A DNA stretch of 64,000 nt from Monocercomonoides exilis (taxonomy: Eukaryota; Preaxostyla; Oxymonadida; Polymastigidae): the NCBI GenBank assembly GCA_001643675.2, contig LSRY02000002.1:347501-411500 (forward strand), read 5' to 3'. The position numbers and the translations under genes were made by a program. Below are positions 41,901 to 53,300 of the stretch, piece by piece. The stretch's first letter is position 1, and every line of letters begins with the position of its first letter. The notes below the pieces were generated by a model. It was given only the letters and a program-made list of their open reading frames with translations. It was not told the DNA's origin and did not search any database.

Positions 41901-44900
41901 TATAAGAGACAACAATGGTGTCTGCCATGTAAATGGTTATGAAATCCATGAGATCCACATCGCGATTGTCTATAGTGTCGCACCCCCAAATTGAGTTGAA
42001 AGGATTGTACTTGGGATCGCGAAAATCTATGAGGAATTGTTCCTCGTTGATCTGTGCCTGAATGTTCGTGCATTGAACAAACACATCGTTGCCGATGTGA
42101 GCTGTGTTCGATCTGAAGGTCATGTTCTCAAAAAGGATTGGTATTGGAAAGTCGGAATTAACCATGGTTGACACATGTACAGCTCCGCCCCTTCCTTCAG
42201 TTGCTGAGCAGCAGCACTGTGCCATTGTTAAATTGGAGAATGAAAGCGCTCCTCCTATTCCCAAGTGAAATGCAACACATCCTCCCTTTTGTGAGTATGG
42301 AGCGCTGTGGATCAAAAGCGAAGAGGCATTCAGCTGGAGTCTGATAGCAGAGTTGGACTCGCTGGAAACAAAACACGCACATAACCCCAGTGCAGAAGAG
42401 CTGCCAATACAAGACTCACTCACAGCAATTTCTGTTTCACTGTTTGTCATTGTTAATCCCTCTGATTGCGGTTCATCGTCAATTGCAATAATGCACCTCT
42501 CCACTACTGTTACACTGCTAATATTCAATTTCGAAAATGTGCAAGTACATCCAATGTTTAGAGTAAATGCGCTGCTCGCCACTTGGCAAGCATCCACCGT
42601 CAGTGCATCAACAAACAGCCTCCCCTTCAGCATTCGCACATATGAGCAGGAACCGAGCACATTTGGACTTTTGAATTCATTTGCGATTGAATTCTCGATT
42701 TGCTCTGAGACGAACACGCAAGATTTAAATATCAGTGATCCATCTTTGTTGAGAACGACTGCTCCATTCGTGTTGCAGAAGCTTGAATCAGTTCTGATCT
42801 GGATGTTCGAAAATGTCAAAAATTCGCTGTTTGTGAGAGACGAATCTGAAATATTTGATAGATCTTGGGGAAATGTTGAGCGAGAGTTGTGTGTTTGGAA
42901 TAAAAGAATGCCATGTTCTTCTTCATGACTACCTGATGAAAGAGAAGAGATGGTCATGTTGGTGAGGTCGGCACACATTTCAATAGATATGGTTCCATTC
43001 ACCAAAATTGTACGATTAAATGTGTTTTTATCTAAGTTGGATAAAGCCATACTGAGTGTGTGACAAGGCTCGAAAGGGCTTCCGCATCTTATTGCATCAT
43101 ATCCTGCTGAACTCAAATGGACAGTTGTGCTGATGAAACGGATCAAAAAGCGAAAGAGGTCAGTGGCTTCAAACACTTCATCACTTCCCACGAATTCGTT
43201 GGAATCAGTACAAAGCATAGAGTAGTTAAAGAGAAAAGATGTTGAGATGATAGACTTGTTAAGATCTTTTGCAGAGATGAACAGGCTGTTCCCTAATGAT
43301 GCTCTGTTGGCGTTGAAATTGACAGAGGAGAATAGGAAGGGACTGTCCGCAATTGCTTGTGTTGCATCAAGATACATGAAGCCGCCTTTGCTATCAGTTG
43401 AACAGCACTCGCAACTGTGTGCTGTGATGTTTACAACATTTAGTATACCATCTTTATCGAGACGTATGCTCATTGCTCCTCCATTCGTGGAATAGAGAGA
43501 TTCCACATTTGTCAGAACGCATGAATTGACTGTCACAGTTACTGTTGTTGTCTCTATTTCAGTTATTTTGGTTGTTGATATCACTTCAAAGGGAGTTGTG
43601 GAGCAGATAGTTGAATTGACAGTGCAATTGCATAACAAAATCTGCCCCTTTTCAACACCAATCATTCCATATCTGATTGTTTCTTTTTCTTGTATCGCAG
43701 TGAAATCGCAGTGCTCGATGGTCATTACACCTCCTTGTATTGATGATGCGATGAATGTTGATGGGCCATTTAGAGAAGGAGGTAGCTGGAAGAGGATATT
43801 GGAGAAGCTTGTGGAGATTGTGATTCTGATGAAAGATGAGAATGGCATGGAAGTTGGAGGAACAACGGGTATTGAAGTGCGCTTTTCAACACATGTCAAG
43901 ATCCACAAGTGGTCATTCATCTCTAACGCATCGTTCCACATAAAACCGGGATTCAATGTAATTGTGCGCTCAGTATCTTGAAATCTGAGTCGAACCGCAA
44001 AAGGAATTGTTGCACATGGATAACCACTGAATCCGCACTGTTCAAAGTCGAAGCAGTTTTGACCTCCCACAAAAGCAGGAGTAGGAAATTCGGTAGTCAA
44101 GTAGAAAAGAAGTGGAATCGCATAGTTCAAATTGTTGGAAGAGCACCCCATAGCCTCATTCTCGAATTCACGATCGAGTGAGATGTGGAAGGCGATGTTT
44201 GGGGAGTGGACAACGCTGCTAAGAGTCTCTGATATGATGAACACGTTGCTGCCCTGCCACGCACTACACTGTTGAAAGGTGACTGATGTTAGCTCAAAGT
44301 TTGTGCTATCCTTACCCACGCTCAGGTAGATACCCCCTCCTCTTTTTTTGTTGTTCGCATCCGCGCCAGCAATGCATTGAACGAATTGCGTTTGAGCCGA
44401 GATTCCGATGCTGACTCTGCTCTCGTTTGTCACTTCAGCATAAACTCCACCGCCATTCCCATCAACGCATAAACAATTTGTGAATGAAATGTTATCAAGC
44501 TGAACATCCTCAGTGGAGTGAACTGTCTGCTCTACAACGCATCCACTACCGCTCGTACGTGTAATTGACTTAAAGGAGCAGTTTAAAAGAGCAATGCTTG
44601 GAGAGAGTAAAGGAAGCAGAGAAGTGTCGTATACAGCCATTTCTGCCACAGTAACCTCAGTGAGCTGTACATATCCGCAAGGAGAGCATGAAATAAGTGC
44701 GGCGGAAAAAGGAGAAAGCGAAGGAGCGGTGGAGGAAGAGTTAATTCCAATAGTATCGCAGAATATGCAACCATCATCCGCAGCATGAAGAAGAACAACA
44801 TCAATCTTGTCAGCCCATCTCTGAATGGTCATTACAGAGAAGTTTAGTGTTCCCTGACACACCGAAACATCAGCATCATATCCAGAAATTGATTGCGTGG

Positions 44901-46668
44901 AGAAGACACATTTGTCTATATCCTGCCCGCTCATATATACTGTTGCTGACTGAACTGTAATTGCATGAATGTCGCTGGAGTGCATTCCAATACCAAGTTG
45001 GATTGTCCAAAAAGAGGAGTTGATATCTCTGGAGAGGATGCGCTGCATTGTTCTACATGGAAACAAGTGACTGAGCCCGCATTCGAGCTTTGAGTCATTT
45101 CCTTCAACTCCGAGATGATGAGTAGTTTGTGCCTTTATCCACTGCGCAGATATTGTTCCAGAAACTGCGCCTACACAAATATCATCATTTGATGGATTAG
45201 TAAAAAAGCATGACACCAACGGAGACGGATCCAAACGCAGTACAGAACCTCCACCAATAAATAAAACATCGCCATATTTACCAGCCTTAATTGAAACAGA
45301 GCAATTATGAAAGAAACAAAAGAAGAGAGGAGCAATGATACTTTGTCCTTGAACAGCAAAATTTAAATATAGTGCACCTCCGTAACAGCTTGCGTGCGAA
45401 TGGAAAAACGAGCAACTTCTAATAGCAAAAGGCGAAGGTTTTACATCAATACAAAATGAACCACCACCAAGATCTTCAATGGTGCAATAATCGAATAAGC
45501 AATTATCGATACATGCATTACTTCCAATCTCATCGGTTTTTTCCACGCAATCAGTTCCCAAAGATGAATCAGTGATGTAAAGCCCACCTCCATAGTAATG
45601 GCCAGTTGATTGGCTAAAGTTACACTCTCTAATAGAATAACAATGATTACCATCTGCAAGGCAAATTCCTCCACCCATTCTTTGACATGAGCAATTGATA
45701 CAATGAGTTTTCAGTATATATAGTGATTTAATTTGTGAACAGCACAATCCTCCTCCTCGATTATGTGCTTGGCAGGAATCGAATACACAGTAAATAACTC
45801 TAATTTCTGCGTTATTTTGTCCAATAATGCAAACAGCACCACCGTTTGAATTAATGCTTGAATCATTCGTATCGTCTAATGTTGTAGATTGATTGTGCCA
45901 CTCATCATGATCAAATGAGAAAATGGTTGTGTTTTCTTGTCTGCTCATGTTCTTATTATTTGCATTTGGACTTCGTATACATGAACTGAATGTGTTGTTG
46001 AATGATAAAAATGAACGCAGGTTAGAATTTATGGACGGCAATATCATTCCATCGTATGCATCCCACACTCTCATAAATGAACAGTGCGTTATTACGATTT
46101 CAGCAGAAGTATTTTGCTGATTTCCCATCTGTTTAAATTGTGCATTTGTTGCCCTTGTGACGTTTAAAAACTCGAGATGATTGACTTGAAGTGTGCCTGC
46201 TATTGGCAAGGAAATAAAAGGGGTCGAAGACAGTAGAAGCGATGTAAAAGCTGAATCTGTGATAAATGCTCTGCAAGCGCTATAAGTCCTCTTTAAAGAT
46301 TGCTGCACAATTCCAGGAGAAATTAGGGTGGGGGTGATAAACTGATTGAAGTGTTGGGTGATGGTTACATTGTTAAGCCGCAGACAATCGCCATTAAACT
46401 CAAATAATGTTTTGCATTTTTCATTTGCAAGTAAGAAGTTAAAGTTGCTCAATATCGCACAAGAATTTCTGTACGCATTAAGATAACACTTTTCAACTGA
46501 ATAAAAATAGATTTCAGAAGCTTTAAATGAACTATTACTAATTTTAATCAATCCACGAAATTCGCTGTGTGAATATCCTTTTTTTGTCTTTTCATATTCG
46601 AATGCGGAAGAACAACAAAGCTTTTCTGTTATGCACAGCATGACAACAATTATTGCGCAATTCATCAT
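38923..46668 (-). CDS. Pmp-like beta-helix receptor with pseudokinase tail (inverted paralogue)
   Basis: Type I membrane protein of 2581 residues. The start at 46668 (a second ATG follows immediately) gives a signal peptide (MMNCAIIVVMLCITEKLCCS). The ectodomain carries GGG motifs (GGGLCCSQ, GGGICLAD, GGGLYITD, GGGSFCID, GGGVYAEV, GGGIYLSV) with FxxN partners such as FRSNTAHIGNDVF. CG-x5-PC module signatures lie near residues 530, 878, 1195 and 1601. A transmembrane helix lies at about 2131-2155. The 426-residue tail shares long near-identical stretches with the gene at 13791-20726, including GSTEYILGRDSDKIPEWMLE and LSPHIVLFSEHMVICIVMHS. The kinase lower lobe is recognisable from RWKAPELL (2443-2450) and VAFSIGMMLWECLTLQIPFGDYE, but the N-lobe and catalytic motifs are lost. 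After the alpha-F region the two paralogues diverge again. Ligand and partners are unknown. Confidence 0.9.
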   Translation of the reverse strand: MMNCAIIVVMLCITEKLCCSSAFEYEKTKKGYSHSEFRGLIKISNSSFKASEIYFYSVEKCYLNAYRNSCAILSNFNFLLANEKCKTLFEFNGDCLRLNNVTITQHFNQFITPTLISPGIVQQSLKRTYSACRAFITDSAFTSLLLSSTPFISLPIAGTLQVNHLEFLNVTRATNAQFKQMGNQQNTSAEIVITHCSFMRVWDAYDGMILPSINSNLRSFLSFNNTFSSCIRSPNANNKNMSRQENTTIFSFDHDEWHNQSTTLDDTNDSSINSNGGAVCIIGQNNAEIRVIYCVFDSCQAHNRGGGLCCSQIKSLYILKTHCINCSCQRMGGGICLADGNHCYSIRECNFSQSTGHYYGGGLYITDSSLGTDCVEKTDEIGSNACIDNCLFDYCTIEDLGGGSFCIDVKPSPFAIRSCSFFHSHASCYGGALYLNFAVQGQSIIAPLFFCFFHNCSVSIKAGKYGDVLFIGGGSVLRLDPSPLVSCFFTNPSNDDICVGAVSGTISAQWIKAQTTHHLGVEGNDSKLECGLSHLFPCRTMQRILSRDINSSFWTIQLGIGMHSSDIHAITVQSATVYMSGQDIDKCVFSTQSISGYDADVSVCQGTLNFSVMTIQRWADKIDVVLLHAADDGCIFCDTIGINSSSTAPSLSPFSAALISCSPCGYVQLTEVTVAEMAVYDTSLLPLLSPSIALLNCSFKSITRTSGSGCVVEQTVHSTEDVQLDNISFTNCLCVDGNGGGVYAEVTNESRVSIGISAQTQFVQCIAGADANNKKRGGGIYLSVGKDSTNFELTSVTFQQCSAWQGSNVFIISETLSSVVHSPNIAFHISLDREFENEAMGCSSNNLNYAIPLLFYLTTEFPTPAFVGGQNCFDFEQCGFSGYPCATIPFAVRLRFQDTERTITLNPGFMWNDALEMNDHLWILTCVEKRTSIPVVPPTSMPFSSFIRITISTSFSNILFQLPPSLNGPSTFIASSIQGGVMTIEHCDFTAIQEKETIRYGMIGVEKGQILLCNCTVNSTICSTTPFEVISTTKITEIETTTVTVTVNSCVLTNVESLYSTNGGAMSIRLDKDGILNVVNITAHSCECCSTDSKGGFMYLDATQAIADSPFLFSSVNFNANRASLGNSLFISAKDLNKSIISTSFLFNYSMLCTDSNEFVGSDEVFEATDLFRFLIRFISTTVHLSSAGYDAIRCGSPFEPCHTLSMALSNLDKNTFNRTILVNGTISIEMCADLTNMTISSLSSGSHEEEHGILLFQTHNSRSTFPQDLSNISDSSLTNSEFLTFSNIQIRTDSSFCNTNGAVVLNKDGSLIFKSCVFVSEQIENSIANEFKSPNVLGSCSYVRMLKGRLFVDALTVDACQVASSAFTLNIGCTCTFSKLNISSVTVVERCIIAIDDEPQSEGLTMTNSETEIAVSESCIGSSSALGLCACFVSSESNSAIRLQLNASSLLIHSAPYSQKGGCVAFHLGIGGALSFSNLTMAQCCCSATEGRGGAVHVSTMVNSDFPIPILFENMTFRSNTAHIGNDVFVQCTNIQAQINEEQFLIDFRDPKYNPFNSIWGCDTIDNRDVDLMDFITIYMADTIVVSYKEGNPSAADDRSCGSHLHPCLSLNYASHHLSHDFISALYVDTAAWINSAFSIANTLLSAKITGDAITTIRSPTSLIDGTVVMCTSNVTIIGLTFKVEGQMPAETKTLFAFCAAKSEIRLCNFTEEHPSSGVVFELFSIESCQCELSQISISRIYSCSAIIALVQSSLSIFRVSISDVKCGECIRSEGASSILNCSDLFVHNATTTHPPIFSYHFLSHDEGETPSELELSSSIFSNLTKSSFGQSAASSAMLQALGKTFVKNTSFSYTSPDPASGCILEIAQCPHVELEQCVLLGTIATDQLVDKTSSANQLCSWNGSALTLRDCSSVLTNITITNSSAGALGVIGGSSSLHMCSFANNSPNVPSNHKYPSYRRNIRCTTDAALHLSSLIQEDLATNVSSLWILSDSCTLSGLPLFFKSPFFVPLLASVQSEELGSEVFLRFKGYLLLPCNLSFMIVKQVGEEKEIVKYSFLEEGYVSETEVKGIVEKELISSCGEETEVSVSILFGDTNNPSSTDSFILKNRSEPKTNGDARIAEGGKEGKSIWPIIVVILAVVLLIILIIAVISTVRWRKQKRRTEELEVIVADTVKKDPKAFEMVTMEMSPEEQWRRAEREAEKKNEERMKKRVYEKSLGHSESSEHLLSESGSTEYILGRDSDKIPEWMLEKVEEKEEEEVRKQTPSPSISSTSTTDTSDTESTFVRSESLCPTTSSMSNLVDAMACSSPHEKLIVDLRDSLFMLLHGRNKTKEMAIGTLEERVITAAQILFWVANLALHSFDEMENPLQSLANLSPHIVLFSEHMVICIVMHSDFSSSDSDSSSISSTTVVTSASDDDGSDSLPSSAFEDEDGFKKECLRWKAPELLINKKMGATKESVAFSIGMMLWECLTLQIPFGDYEGEMAGQKIVNGERPRLEMIEGTRLFGVAKRSLSAVMEERPGLVGMKREFLGCFPPGTFVMTMSDAVGYDEESDRGRESGRRGSGESKEGLEEDNKKS
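39320..40440 (-). repeat. Inverted paralogous block, arm 2 (TM plus tail)
   Basis: Counterpart of 19210-20330 in opposite orientation, about 19 kb away, with the MON2-like gene in the loop. Estimated nucleotide identity is 85-97% depending on the stretch, read by eye. Confidence 0.8.
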
Positions 46669-47390
46669 TAAAAATTTTGATATTGTTTTATCACAAATCC
46701 AATAAAAATAGTATATATTATGATCAGCCGGAATATTTTTAATAACCCATTTTCTGTCAAATACAGCCCAGCTTGATAATTGTCACCTCGGCTGTCATGA
46801 AGATGATGAACAATGACACTTTTTTGGAAAAGAAATATTTGTTATATAATTATGTTATTTTTCATCGTTTGAAATCAAGAAAAAAACAACTTCTTTCAAA
46901 ATTGTGAAAAACAACGTGTATTTTTATGTCAATAAAGATTGTTTTCAAAGAAAGAAAGAAAGATGTAATTTTTCACTTCAATATAAACATTGAAGTGTGT
47001 TTTTTCATAGCATCACAAAAAACTGTTTCTAGAAGATGGAATTTTTAAATATTTCAAATAATCAATTTTTCTTTAACGACTACAACAAAGAATGAAGGAA
47101 AAAAAAATGGAAGTTTTCAAAAGATTGTTATAAACCGAAATAATGATCTCAAGTGTAATTTTTTAAATATTTTTATCTAATTGAGAAAGGTGTAATAATA
47201 ATTTCATTTCTTTATAAATTTTGAATGAAAAATGGAAGTTTCTTTGATTTTCAATCGGTCTGAAATTCCTTCTATTTTTATTCCTGAAAGATTATTTTTT
47301 GTGAAAATTAGCCATTCTCTTCAAAAACGTCCCATGATGTTGACCCTATCGTGTGACTGTTCTTTTGAATTGATTAACTTATTTTTACAG
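46669..47390. other. Divergent intergenic region, with possible 5' exons of the TFIIIC gene
   Basis: AT-rich spacer between the minus-strand surface gene and the plus-strand TFIIIC-like gene; it must hold both promoters. Two stretches could be upstream exons of the TFIIIC gene: 46797-46866, an ATG-started frame ending one base into a codon before GTTTGA, which is phase-compatible with the exon at 47391; and 47232 to about 47358, an ATG-started frame without a consensus donor. Neither carries a recognisable domain, so neither is annotated as coding. Confidence 0.4.
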
Positions 47391-50300
47391 TTGCTTTAAA
47401 GCTTGAAAAAATAAAAATAGCGACAAATAATAATTCTCAAATCTCTTCAAATGAGATTGACGTTTCAGTTAAAAAATTTGGAATTAGCAGTGATAAATCT
47501 TCAACTTTAAATCAGCATTCACAAAATGTACAACAAAAAGCAAACAAACCTGTTTGAAAAAATGCTTTATTGCATTTACATTTAAAATCAATTTTTCATC
47601 TTTTCTTTTCATAGAGAATTACAATACAATCCGTGAGTAGAATGGATGTTATTGAGCGTTATCTATCTGTTCATAAAGTGTTAGATCGCGTAACTTTGAA
47701 ACATCTTCTCAGTTTGCGTCTTATCTCTCTTTTGAATTTATGATTAGTTGAAACATAATCTTTAAATTTTAGTGAAAGAAGAGCAATGTTCAAAAAATAT
47801 TGATCATAGAACACTAAATCGTATTTTTTCTATGATGGAAGAGAAAGGGATTATCACAGAAATTGAATCTGAGTTTGCATAATTTTTTAACATTTTTATT
47901 CGTGAAAGAATGGGATTTGGATGTTGAAATTGTTTTTCATGAATTGTTTTTATGTAGAACTACAACGACTTCGGGGTTTTCTCTGCCTGTGCGCCTTTTA
48001 TTGTACAAAGGAGTGAAGCCTAGCGATTCAATAGTCGGTGATTATCTCGCAACATTGAGAACAATGAACGGAAAAGGGTTAGATCCATCGCATTTTGTGT
48101 TACCCAGTCAAGTGCAAGATAAAGCACAACAAGAACCTTCAGAAGCGACAAAGAGCTCAATTTTAAATGAACTGAATTCGACTGATTCACTTCATTGCAA
48201 TGAACTATCTTGCGAATTGTCAAATATTGTTCACAGAAATGAAAAAAACAAAGAAGTTTTTTCAACTTCATCAGAATCAGCAAGCGTTCAGGTGAATTCA
48301 TTTTTTCCATTTGAATCTCAAGACTCACAAGGCTCTTCTTCAAAGTCATTTCAAGAGGATGCTGCATTTCCTCTATCGCACAGTTCAATTCCTGTTTCAA
48401 CTGAATCATCAATTGAAGTTCCGTCATCAAAGAAAGCAGACTCCGCTAGCTCTGAATGCAATTTGTTTCATAAGCAAACAGAATACAGTTATGATTCGGA
48501 GCAAATTCAGTCATCGTCCAATGCCAAACCTTCTAATTCTCGTTCCATAGGCTCTTCTATCCCTCTTTCTCCATCTTTCGCGACAACGCCTTCATCATCT
48601 TCTTCCTCATCCTCATCCTTATCCTCTTCTTCATCCTCATCTCCCTCTTCATTTGCCTCAATCCCTCTGCGTGTGACAACAGCCTGTCCAGTCAACCTTC
48701 CCCTGTGGCGTGTGGGCGACTGGATGTTCCGAGACATTCCCTCTCCAAACACACAGCGGCTGGCCATCGCCAAGCAAAACGGCTTCATCGTGCCCAAAAT
48801 GGAGCGTGCCAGACTGCTTCACCAGTGGCTCGTGGGGAAAGTGTGTGAAAGAGAGAACGACTGGAGCAGATGGAAAGCATTGGAGAAGGCAAGATGCGGA
48901 AGGGAGGCATACGGAGCAGACGAGCTTCAGTACGACAGGACAATTGGAGGCAGCCTGAGGCACAGCAAAAGCTTGAATGATTTCCAGACGATGGAAGAAG
49001 CACACCAAAGCGAACCTTCTTCTTTTCTGTTATCTGACTCAACTGCCAAGCCAGCAACTCATATCAGTTCTCCCTTTGACAGTGAGTCCTTTGCCCAAAC
49101 ACATGTCTTCTCTGTTCCGTCTCTTTTTGATGCTCTTCCGCTCAGCCTCTTCTGTCAAGTCATCGGCGTGTTCTCTGACTCGCCTGCACTGAAGCCGCTT
49201 CTGCCTCTGGAGGACCCTCTCTCTTCTATGCACACCCTCCACCGGATGCTCATCTTCAGCGAGAACTATCCAAAAGAGGTGTTTCTGGTGCTGCTGCAGA
49301 CGCTGGCAGAGTTGGGGCTTGGCGGCTGGGTGGATAAAGCAGAAGATGAGCAGGGCGCAAGGAAACAGGTGAAAGAAGAGGAAAATGCGAAAGAAGACGG
49401 AAAAGCGGGATCGGCAGCTAATAGAAATGCAAAGGAACAAGCCGACATTTTTCATTCAGTTAAAAACAAGAATATAAGATTTGTCGTTTTTGACAAGATA
49501 ACATTGAAAAATGCACTAAAACCAAAACCGACTTTCTATTCTTCAGAAGAGCTTAACAATTTCATTAGAACACCAAACAATGATTCGCAGCTAGCAAAGA
49601 ATTCTGGAAAGGAAGAAGATATCAAACAAATGCAGAATAACAGAATTCGCCTCACAACACTGGAGATGCTGGAGAAGATCGAGGAAAGAGAAGATCCTCA
49701 TCCTCTACTGGAAAGCAATCGACCTTATGTGTTTATTGAAAGAGCTTCGACACAACCAAAGCAGCCATCGTCTCCATCTGCTTCTTCTTCTTCTTCTTCT
49801 TCTTCTTCTTCTTCTTCTTCTTCTTCTTCTTCCGTTTCTGGTTCTGATTCTGATTCCACTTCAGACATTAACCCTGCCTTGGTTCAAAGCTCCTCTTCAG
49901 TCATGGAGTTCTGGGCAGATCTTCAGCAGGTGTCACATCACGTCTTTTTGGCAGCATACGATTTTTCGTTCGTCCGCATCATTCTTCCGCTGCGAAGCGA
50001 GCCTTGTTCCAAATGTAGAGCGCTGCGGCAGATCAGACGAAAGATAAAAGCAGCCATCGTCAGGCAGGCCAAAAGGGCGTGGAAGATACAAAAGTGTGGA
50101 GAAGACGGGGAAGAAGCAGAAAAAGGTGAGAGAGTTCGAACGCAGCGGTTTTCAGAGTTTTTTCCTTCGGTGCAAGGAGAGGCTGGAAAAGATAGTGGAG
50201 AACAAGCAAGTTCTAATGGAGAATTCAAAGAACTGACGTTTGATGGGCTGCAGCATGCTGACTCAGAAAGTGACTTTGCTGATGAGCTGACAGACAATTC

Positions 50301-53300
50301 ATTCAGTTTTGTTGTTAATGACGACGAGCTCAGAGAGAATGTTTTGACTGAGTCTCTGTTTGACAGGGTGATGAAGGTGAGGCACACGACATTGTGCTGT
50401 GCGAAGCATCTTGTCAAGACAACATCGACACCAGAGACATTCAACCCGCTCAGCTGGAACAGCCTCATGTGGGAAGATATCATTGCAAGAAGCAGCGAAA
50501 AAGAAGAGAGAGATGAGAAGGACAAGTCAATTATCGGACTGTCTGTGAAAGAAGAGCCAGCAGAGCTGGCTGCACAGGAGAATAAGCAACTACTTGGAAC
50601 TAAAGAGAAGAAAGGTAACGACCTTTCCAATGAAAGAGGGTGGAATACAAGATTTATCAGTCCGTCTTCTCTTCAGCAGTCGTATTACAGGTTTATTGCC
50701 TCCTTCCGAGGCATCGCCGCAAAAGTCCGAGAGCGCCACACGTCCTTCTCAGCACCAGAAGTGGTGGAAGCGATGGCTCGTTCTGTGCTGCCCTTGAACC
50801 AGCTGACCATCACGCACACCCGCTTTGCCCGCCTGTCTACTGAAATGGGCATTCCGCATCTCCACTTCCTCTCTCTCTTCATCTCTGCCCTCTTCTGCCA
50901 CCTCGTCCACAGGACCCATTTCCTCTCTGCACTCCACCCGCTCTCTGCTCCTTCTGCGAAGGAATACCCAAAATACGGAGGACCGCACAACCTGCCCAGG
51001 CGCGTCACTCGGATTGAAAGGAGCGAAAATGAGCTGATGCAAATTCGAGCAGACTCCCGCTTTTCAGTCAGACTGCACGACGCTTTTATACTCCGCGGAG
51101 ATTTATCAGCATTTCTACCAAAGCCATCGAATGAGTCTTCTTCGTGTGCTTCAGATGTGAATGACTCTTCTGATGGGTTGGAAAGCAAGTCCAGAATAAT
51201 TCCCTTTCGAAGGTTCATATTTCAGCTGTCCGTAGCACACAACAACAGCAAAATAGATCCATTCACAAATTTCTGCTCAAAAGAGACACATTCTGTCTGT
51301 TTGGAAGATTCAAATGCCAAGCAAACGCTCTTCGAGAGAGTTAATAATTGCAGCTTGAGACTGAAAGATGCACTGAAGCTTTACACACGAGAAATGACGC
51401 GGTTGGAGCGTTGTGAGCTTCTATCACACAGTTTGGATGAACATCCAATGAAACACGCAGACACAAACAAAAGCAGAACAACTGCTCTCATTGAAGACCC
51501 ACGGCAAATGCAGACTCCACAATCGTTCAACACACAACAGCAGTCACTCACATCTCCTTTGACGCAGCGAAGCTCAATTGCCACTCTTCCTCAATCGATG
51601 CCAGCATATCCCTCTCTTTTGCACAACCCAACGCTGTCTTCTTTGATTCCGTTATCCTCTTCTCCCACAAACTCTCTCAGCATCACTTTTCCTATTGCCT
51701 CGTATTCGTCCACGCCAAAAATATACGCCTCTTCCACCTCAACAAAAAGCATGTGGTCAATCGACGACAATGTGCGTCTCATGCAGCTCCATCGCAACTT
51801 CAGCCATCTGATGCTGGAAAAGAGCGAAGAGGATGATTCCGAAATGAAAACAAATCAAACAACACAGCCAGGTGGCAATGCAGATTCTTCTGCTTCTTCT
51901 GCTTCTAAGCCAGATGTTAAGAACCACCCTGCATCTATTCACTTTGCGAGAAGCTTGTTAACTCCCAAAGGACTCTTAACTCCTCTCAAATGTCGCTATG
52001 CTCTTTCAAAACAGCTTCTGCGGGACCTTCCGCCTTCTGCAAGCCTCATCCGCAACGCCATCGTCGCCAAAAAGAACGATGGGAGCATTCAATTTGGTGG
52101 TGAGGCGTCAGGTCGAAGGGACTCGCAGGAGACGTCAGATGTGCTGCCGAGTCTGCTCACCGACTGGACGAGCATCTCCAACGCGATGCACTCAGAGCCA
52201 GTGAATGTGCGCAGGCACTTCTGGCGACTGCTGCAGAAGCCGCCCTACCGGCGCGCCTACATCGAGTACGTGGCACAAGACAAGCAGATCCCGCGCGAAC
52301 TACTCAAACAGATGAAAAATGCTATCAGGATGCCTGGGTTCAAAAAGAAGAAAAGGAAAAGAAAAGCTGATGATGTTGATGATGATGATGAAATAAATGA
52401 CTTCATTGTGGATGATGACAGCATGTTCGACAAGGCAGGCAGTTTGAGTTTGACAAGCACAGGCATTTCAGAATTGGCAGAGGAAGAAGAAGAAGAAGAG
52501 ATGAGCGATTCCTATTCGTCAGATGAAGAAGATGGGTTCGAAGGAGCTAAAAGGGACAGAATAAAACATCGCAGCAATAGAGCAGCATTCAGAGTGGCGC
52601 ACGCTTTTGATAAAGAAGATTCAGAATTTGTTCTGTCTGAAGAAGGAGGAGATGGTGGAATTGGAAAAGAGAATAACGATGAGGGTCTCGATTATGATGA
52701 GAGTCGTATTAAAAGAAAAAGAAGAAGAGATGAAAGAAGAAGACGACTACGAGACAGGAAAAAGGGAATAATTCGCGAAAATGTGTCTGAAGTGGAAGAA
52801 AAAGAACTCCATTTTGGATTGTCAGAAGATGAGCTGCTGGATGATTCACTGTCTGCAGATGAAAGCATCTCAGATCTGCTCAACGAAGGAGACAGTGAAA
52901 GAGCCAACGGAATCAGACAATTGAAGAGCAAAAGAAGGGATCGTGAAAGAAAAATGGAAAAAAGACAAAAGCTTGCAAAGGACAGAGCACAACGTGCGAA
53001 AGAAGCAAAGCGAAAGACAGCTTCGACGAAGCAGAAAGAAAAGAGTGAAGAAAGAAACGAGGCTGAGAACTCAGAAGAGTCAGAAGACTCATTCCTTCCG
53101 TCAGTCGACGACGATTTGTCTATTCTGTCCAGCAACGATGAACATGCTGCAGAAGAGAAGCAGGCAAAAGCAGCCATCCGCCAAAAGAAGCAGATGCTCA
53201 ACTTGCAGCAAAAGATGCTTAGTGAAATGGATGCAGACGGTGAGCTGCCTTATCCACAGCTCGAGATCTTGCCACAGTCTGCTTCGGCTGAAGAAACACA

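Noticed and set aside
46797-46866. Possible first exon of the TFIIIC-like gene (MKMMNNDTFLEKKY...) before a GTTTGA
   Set aside because: Phase fits, but the implied 524-nt intron is far longer than the others and the peptide shows no family features. Left unannotated.
47863-47957. ATG at 47863 as start of the TFIIIC-like gene
   Set aside because: It lies at an exon/intron boundary, and the bases to 47957 are an intron with GTTTGC donor and TGTAG acceptor. Splicing restores a winged-helix domain.
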